Positions 43,963 through 47,516 of a stretch of DNA of 47,516 nt are shown here, piece after piece. The position numbers and the translations under genes are program-made. Below the pieces are notes generated by a model that was given only the letters and a program-made list of their open reading frames with translations, was not told where the DNA came from and did not search any database. How positions within the stretch are numbered: position 1 is the first letter of the stretch; the number at the start of each line of letters is the position of its first letter. The stretch is from Bacteroidota bacterium (GTDB lineage Bacteria; Bacteroidota; Ignavibacteria; Tepidaquicellales; Tepidaquicellaceae): positions 1-47,516 of the forward strand of contig JAFDZQ010000009.1 in the NCBI GenBank assembly GCA_018266895.1. The letters run 5' to 3'.

Positions 43963-46563
43963 ATGAAAAAGATTTTTATTCTGGTTTCAGTATCTCTTAT
44001 CATTTGCGCTTCTGTGATATTTTATCTGAAAAACAGAAATGAAATAATTGTATCAAAAAATAACTCTGCGGAAAAAAGAAATGAAAAAAATTCTGAAGCA
44101 AAATACCCTTCAGATATAGAATACATCAAAAGGACATTTCCATTCGGTCAGGCAGATCCGGATGCGCATCTTGAAGCTCTGAGAAAAGGGCAGGAAATGA
44201 GAAGGATTGCAGAAGCTGATAATTCGGTCCCGCAGTGGGAATTTGCAGGTCCCGTGAATATCGGCGGAAGGATCTCAGATTTGGAATATGATCCGAACAA
44301 TCCTCAGATAGTATATGCCGGCGCTGCAACAGGCGGAGTTTTCAAATCTACAAACGGAGGAGCGAATTTCTTTCCTGTATTTGATGAAATGGCTGTGTTG
44401 CCGGTCGGAGACATTGCAGTTGATCCCGTGAATTCAAATATTATTTATGTCGGAACAGGTGAAGCGAACGGAGGTCACAATAATTTTGCCGGAGGAGGAG
44501 TATATAAATCAACTAACGGAGGTTCAAGCTGGCAGATATCAGGATTGCAGAACACTGTTTCTATCGGAAGAATAATCGTAGATCCATTTAATCCTCTAAA
44601 AATTTATGCTGCAGCCGTTGGTTCATACTTCGGACCGAATCCCGACAGAGGAGTTTACAGAAGCGATAACGGAGGAGCGAACTGGACAAAAATATTATTT
44701 ATCTCTGATTCTACGGGAGCTGTCGACATTGCCGTCGATCCTGTCAATTCAAATAATGTCTATGCAGCAATGTGGCAAAGGACACGATATCCGAACGGAG
44801 GACAGCTTTACGGAAGCACAAGCGGAATTTACAAATCAACAAACGGAGGAACGAACTGGACTGCGCTCGGAGCTGCCAACGGGTTGCCAAATTCAGCTTC
44901 GACAAATGTAGGAAGAATCGGTCTCAGCATTTCAAAATCAAATCCAAATATCCTTTACTCGATATTCACAAACGGAACTACATATCTCGGATTTTTTAAA
45001 ACTACAAATGCCGGACTTAACTGGACTAATGCTAATCCGAACGGTCAGCTGCAGGACGGATTTTCTACATTCAGCTGGTATTTCGGACAGGTAAGAGTTC
45101 ATCCCTCAAATCCCGATATTGTTTATGTTCTTGACTTCGCGCTTATGAAAACCACTAATTCAGGAACCACCTGGACAGATCTGACCGGATTTGATATTCA
45201 TGTTGACAATCACGCTCTTGCATTCAAACCCGGATCTCCTGAAACAATAATTGAAGGAAATGACGGAGGGATTTATAATTCTTCAAACGGAGGAAATTCA
45301 TTTTCAAAAGTTGCTGAACTGCCTGTAACACAATTCTATGAAATAGGAATTGACAAAGCAAATCCACAGAGACTTTACGGAGGCACACAGGATAACGGCA
45401 CAAACAGAACAACCACCGGAGCAGCCGATGACTGGGAAAACATTTACGGCGGGGATGGATTTTATGTGATAGTTGATCATACAAATCCGAATGTCATCTA
45501 TGCTGAATATCAGAACGGCGGGCTGGGAAAATCCATTGACGGCGGGATCAGTTTTGATGATGCCACTAACGGAATTAATTCCTCGGAAAAAAGAAACTGG
45601 TCAACTCCGGTGGTTATGGATCCCAACAATAACAATGTTCTTTATTTCGGAACAAATAAAGTATACAGGACTACAAATGCAGCGTCGTCCTGGACAGCCA
45701 TCAGTCCTGATCTTACAAACGGAAATCAGGCAAGACTCGGAACGGTGACTACAATAGACGTTTCAAAAACAAATCCCAATGTTATAATTGCCGGAACAGA
45801 TGATGCCAATGTTTGGATAACTTCAAATTCCGGGACAAACTGGACAAAAGTTTCCGCAGCTCTTCCTTACAGATGGATCACGAGAGTTGCCATAGATCCT
45901 TCGAATGAAAATATTGCTTATGTTACTTTTAACGGACTTAAATGGAGAGACCCGCAGCCTCATATTTTCAGGACTGCTAATAAAGGTCAGACATGGAGTG
46001 ATATAAGTAATAATCTTCCTGATGCTCCTGTAAATGCTTTTGCGATAGATCCTTTGAGAACCAATATCCTGTTTGCGGGATCTGATGTCGGATGTTATTA
46101 CAGCACAAATACCGGTCAGAGCTGGCAGTTCCTCGGTTCAGGGCTCCCGATGGTTTCGGTTTATGATATGAAAATTCATCCTTCGGCTTATTATCTGGTA
46201 ATAGGTACACACGGAAGATCAATGTATAAAATCGATCTGAATACATTGATAGGCATAAATTCAAATGAACAGCTTGCTGCTGCAGATTATAAACTTGAAC
46301 AGAATTTTCCGAATCCTTTTAACCCCGAAACAACAATAAAGTATTCAGTATCCCGGAAAAGTTTTGTACAGCTGAAAGTATATGATGTTACAGGCAGGCT
46401 GATAAATAATTTAGTATCAAAAAATTTATCCGCAGGCAGCTATTCCGCTGTTTGGAACGGAAATGATATTAACGGTAACAGCGTTTCGAGCGGAATTTAT
46501 TTTTACTGCATTACAATTGACGGCAGCAAATCCGTGTCAAGGAAAATGCTGCTGATAAAATAA
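43963..46563 (+). CDS. T9SS-exported BNR/sortilin-type beta-propeller protein
   Basis: From the ATG at 43963 this is 866 residues. A signal or anchor helix lies at about residues 3-22 (IFILVSVSLIICASVIFYL). A charged segment with DIEYIKRTFPFGQADPDAHLEALRKGQEMRR follows. Then come repeated Asp-box units (VFKSTNGGANF, VYKSTNGGSSW, VYRSDNGGANW, IYKSTNGGTNW, IFRTANKGQTW and others) with intervening DPxNxNxxY strands, which build one or more beta-propellers. The last 80 residues (LEQNFPNPFNPETTIKYSVS to SRKMLLIK) are the T9SS sorting domain. No catalytic residues are apparent. A surface binding or glycan-recognition role is likely, not shown. Confidence 0.92.
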   Translation: MKKIFILVSVSLIICASVIFYLKNRNEIIVSKNNSAEKRNEKNSEAKYPSDIEYIKRTFPFGQADPDAHLEALRKGQEMRRIAEADNSVPQWEFAGPVNIGGRISDLEYDPNNPQIVYAGAATGGVFKSTNGGANFFPVFDEMAVLPVGDIAVDPVNSNIIYVGTGEANGGHNNFAGGGVYKSTNGGSSWQISGLQNTVSIGRIIVDPFNPLKIYAAAVGSYFGPNPDRGVYRSDNGGANWTKILFISDSTGAVDIAVDPVNSNNVYAAMWQRTRYPNGGQLYGSTSGIYKSTNGGTNWTALGAANGLPNSASTNVGRIGLSISKSNPNILYSIFTNGTTYLGFFKTTNAGLNWTNANPNGQLQDGFSTFSWYFGQVRVHPSNPDIVYVLDFALMKTTNSGTTWTDLTGFDIHVDNHALAFKPGSPETIIEGNDGGIYNSSNGGNSFSKVAELPVTQFYEIGIDKANPQRLYGGTQDNGTNRTTTGAADDWENIYGGDGFYVIVDHTNPNVIYAEYQNGGLGKSIDGGISFDDATNGINSSEKRNWSTPVVMDPNNNNVLYFGTNKVYRTTNAASSWTAISPDLTNGNQARLGTVTTIDVSKTNPNVIIAGTDDANVWITSNSGTNWTKVSAALPYRWITRVAIDPSNENIAYVTFNGLKWRDPQPHIFRTANKGQTWSDISNNLPDAPVNAFAIDPLRTNILFAGSDVGCYYSTNTGQSWQFLGSGLPMVSVYDMKIHPSAYYLVIGTHGRSMYKIDLNTLIGINSNEQLAAADYKLEQNFPNPFNPETTIKYSVSRKSFVQLKVYDVTGRLINNLVSKNLSAGSYSAVWNGNDINGNSVSSGIYFYCITIDGSKSVSRKMLLIK

Positions 46564-46633
46564 CCTTGGAAAAATTTATATTTCCAGAATATAACTTTAA
46601 AATATTTTTAATTTCAAATCAAAAAACTTAATT

Positions 46634-47516
46634 ATGAAAACTAAAAACCATTCTAAGTTATTCTTTTTTCTTGCAATATTGATTTCAGGTTTATTCTTGC
46701 CGGCTTTATCAGTAAAATATTCATATTCGCAGACAACTGTTAACATTACGCTTGCTAAAGACAATACACTTTATGAAGATGTTAACGGTAATACAAGTAA
46801 CGGCACCGGTCAGTTTTTATTTGCCGGAATGACGGCGCAAAGCAGTATAAGAAGGGGACTGATAAAATTTGATTTGTCATCAATTCCCAAATGCGCTGTT
46901 ATAACTTCAGTTACGCTCAAGCTGCATATGTCTAAAACAATTACAGGCAGCAGGACTGTCCAGCTCAGGAAATTAAGCGAAGACTGGGGAGAAAGTACAT
47001 CTGCACCGGGCGGTGAAGAAGGATTCGGAGCGGCTGCAGAACCCGGAGATGCTACGTGGATTCACAGATTTTATGATACAGATTACTGGGGAAGAGACGG
47101 CGGTGTTTTTTCAACTACAACAAGCGCCGGTCTTTCAGTCGGTGGTGTGGGATTTTATACCTGGGGATCCACTGCTCAGATGGTAAATGATGTTCAGGGA
47201 TGGATCGATGACAACACGACAAACTTCGGCTGGTTATTGCTCGGTGATGAATCTGCAACTGCAACCGCAAAACGATTTGATACTCACGAAAATATTACTG
47301 CGGCTAACAGACCTGTTTTGACAGTAACATACAATAATATTGTTTCGCTGAATCTTACGGCATTCATGGAAGGGTTCTGGAACGGAACAGCTATGATAAA
47401 TGATACTACAAGAGTTTATCTGAGAAATTCAACTTCTCCTTATGCGATAGCAGATAACTCAATAGCAGTTTTAAATCAGAACGGAGCAGGAACATTTTGT
47501 TTTCCGAATGCAGGAA
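46634..47516 (+). CDS. Secreted DNRLRE-type surface protein, truncated by the window end
   Basis: The reading frame opens with ATG at 46634 and stays open for 294 codons to the window edge, so the C-terminus is missing. A signal peptide (about residues 9-33, LFFFLAILISGLFLPALS) is followed by NITLAKDNTLYEDVNGNTSNGTGQFLFAG, RRGLIKFDLSSIPKCAVITSVTLKLHM and GWLLLGDESATATAKRFDTHEN. These are the strands of a DNRLRE/CBM96-like domain. A second module (SLNLTAFMEGFWNGTAMINDTTRVYLRNSTSPY) begins near 250. By analogy with its neighbours a T9SS domain may follow. It lies 70 bases after the BNR gene on the same strand. Confidence 0.85.
   Translation, partial: MKTKNHSKLFFFLAILISGLFLPALSVKYSYSQTTVNITLAKDNTLYEDVNGNTSNGTGQFLFAGMTAQSSIRRGLIKFDLSSIPKCAVITSVTLKLHMSKTITGSRTVQLRKLSEDWGESTSAPGGEEGFGAAAEPGDATWIHRFYDTDYWGRDGGVFSTTTSAGLSVGGVGFYTWGSTAQMVNDVQGWIDDNTTNFGWLLLGDESATATAKRFDTHENITAANRPVLTVTYNNIVSLNLTAFMEGFWNGTAMINDTTRVYLRNSTSPYAIADNSIAVLNQNGAGTFCFPNAG

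Overview
The window is AT-rich (visibly well below 45% G+C), gene-dense bacterial chromosome. It most likely comes from the Ignavibacteriota/Ignavibacteria branch of the Bacteroidota-Chlorobiota group. Three signs support this. Four secreted proteins end in type IX secretion (T9SS) C-terminal sorting domains of the NYPNPFNP type. Almost no gene has a Shine-Dalgarno sequence. The rplM promoter region carries a Bacteroidota-style TAnnTTTG box. The lineage is inferred from motifs, not from a database search. No rRNA, tRNA, CRISPR array, transposase or phage gene was seen.

Layout. 1-1985: a repeat-rich stretch with two small membrane ORFs and a VOC-fold protein. 1986-4000: biotin carboxylase and its biotin carrier. 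4055-12461: a tightly packed plus-strand run of a PrsW-type membrane protease, a polysaccharide flippase, two glycosyltransferases, an asparagine-synthase-type amidotransferase, a GumK-like glycosyltransferase and nadD. 12593-14529: a Yip1-family membrane protein and a Ste24-like M48 protease. 14727-20772: rplM-rpsI, then rpsB-tsf-pyrH-frr-waaA-gmhA, which joins translation genes to LPS inner-core genes. 20779-28797, minus strand: a subtilase, a stand-alone 2-oxoacid dehydrogenase E2, prs, and an operon of two GT9 (heptosyltransferase-family) enzymes and a DegT aminotransferase. 28926-33310, plus strand: a T9SS-exported subtilase, a beta-ureidopropionase-like amidohydrolase and a PreT-like flavoprotein. 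33311-33836: a gene-free, very AT-rich stretch with a MITE-like element and REP-like palindromes. 33837-38967: an ABC ATPase, an enoyl-CoA hydratase family enzyme, a HisC-like aminotransferase, a DUF192 protein, a ferredoxin-reductase-like flavoprotein (minus strand) and an SDR epimerase. 39098 to the window end: consecutive genes for large secreted proteins. These are two HExxHxxGxxH metalloproteases, a BNR-repeat propeller protein and a truncated DNRLRE-type surface protein.

Working together. WaaA, GmhA, the two GT9 enzymes and the flippase/glycosyltransferase run all point to a Gram-negative envelope with Kdo/heptose LPS and another surface polysaccharide. The subtilases, metalloproteases and propeller protein are the T9SS-exported outer-surface inventory. 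The beta-ureidopropionase-like enzyme and PreT suggest reductive pyrimidine (uracil/thymine) catabolism, but PreA and dihydropyrimidinase are not in the window.

The signals I consider most worth following are: the perfect AGGAGG ahead of rpsB in an otherwise SD-poor region; the T9SS cargo array; the MITE and inverted REP pair that follow a truncated pyrimidine-degradation cluster; a GT9 enzyme with Cys clusters at both ends; and a 19-bp palindrome ahead of the ferredoxin-reductase-like gene. I did not find a clearly new multi-gene system that I could defend from sequence alone.
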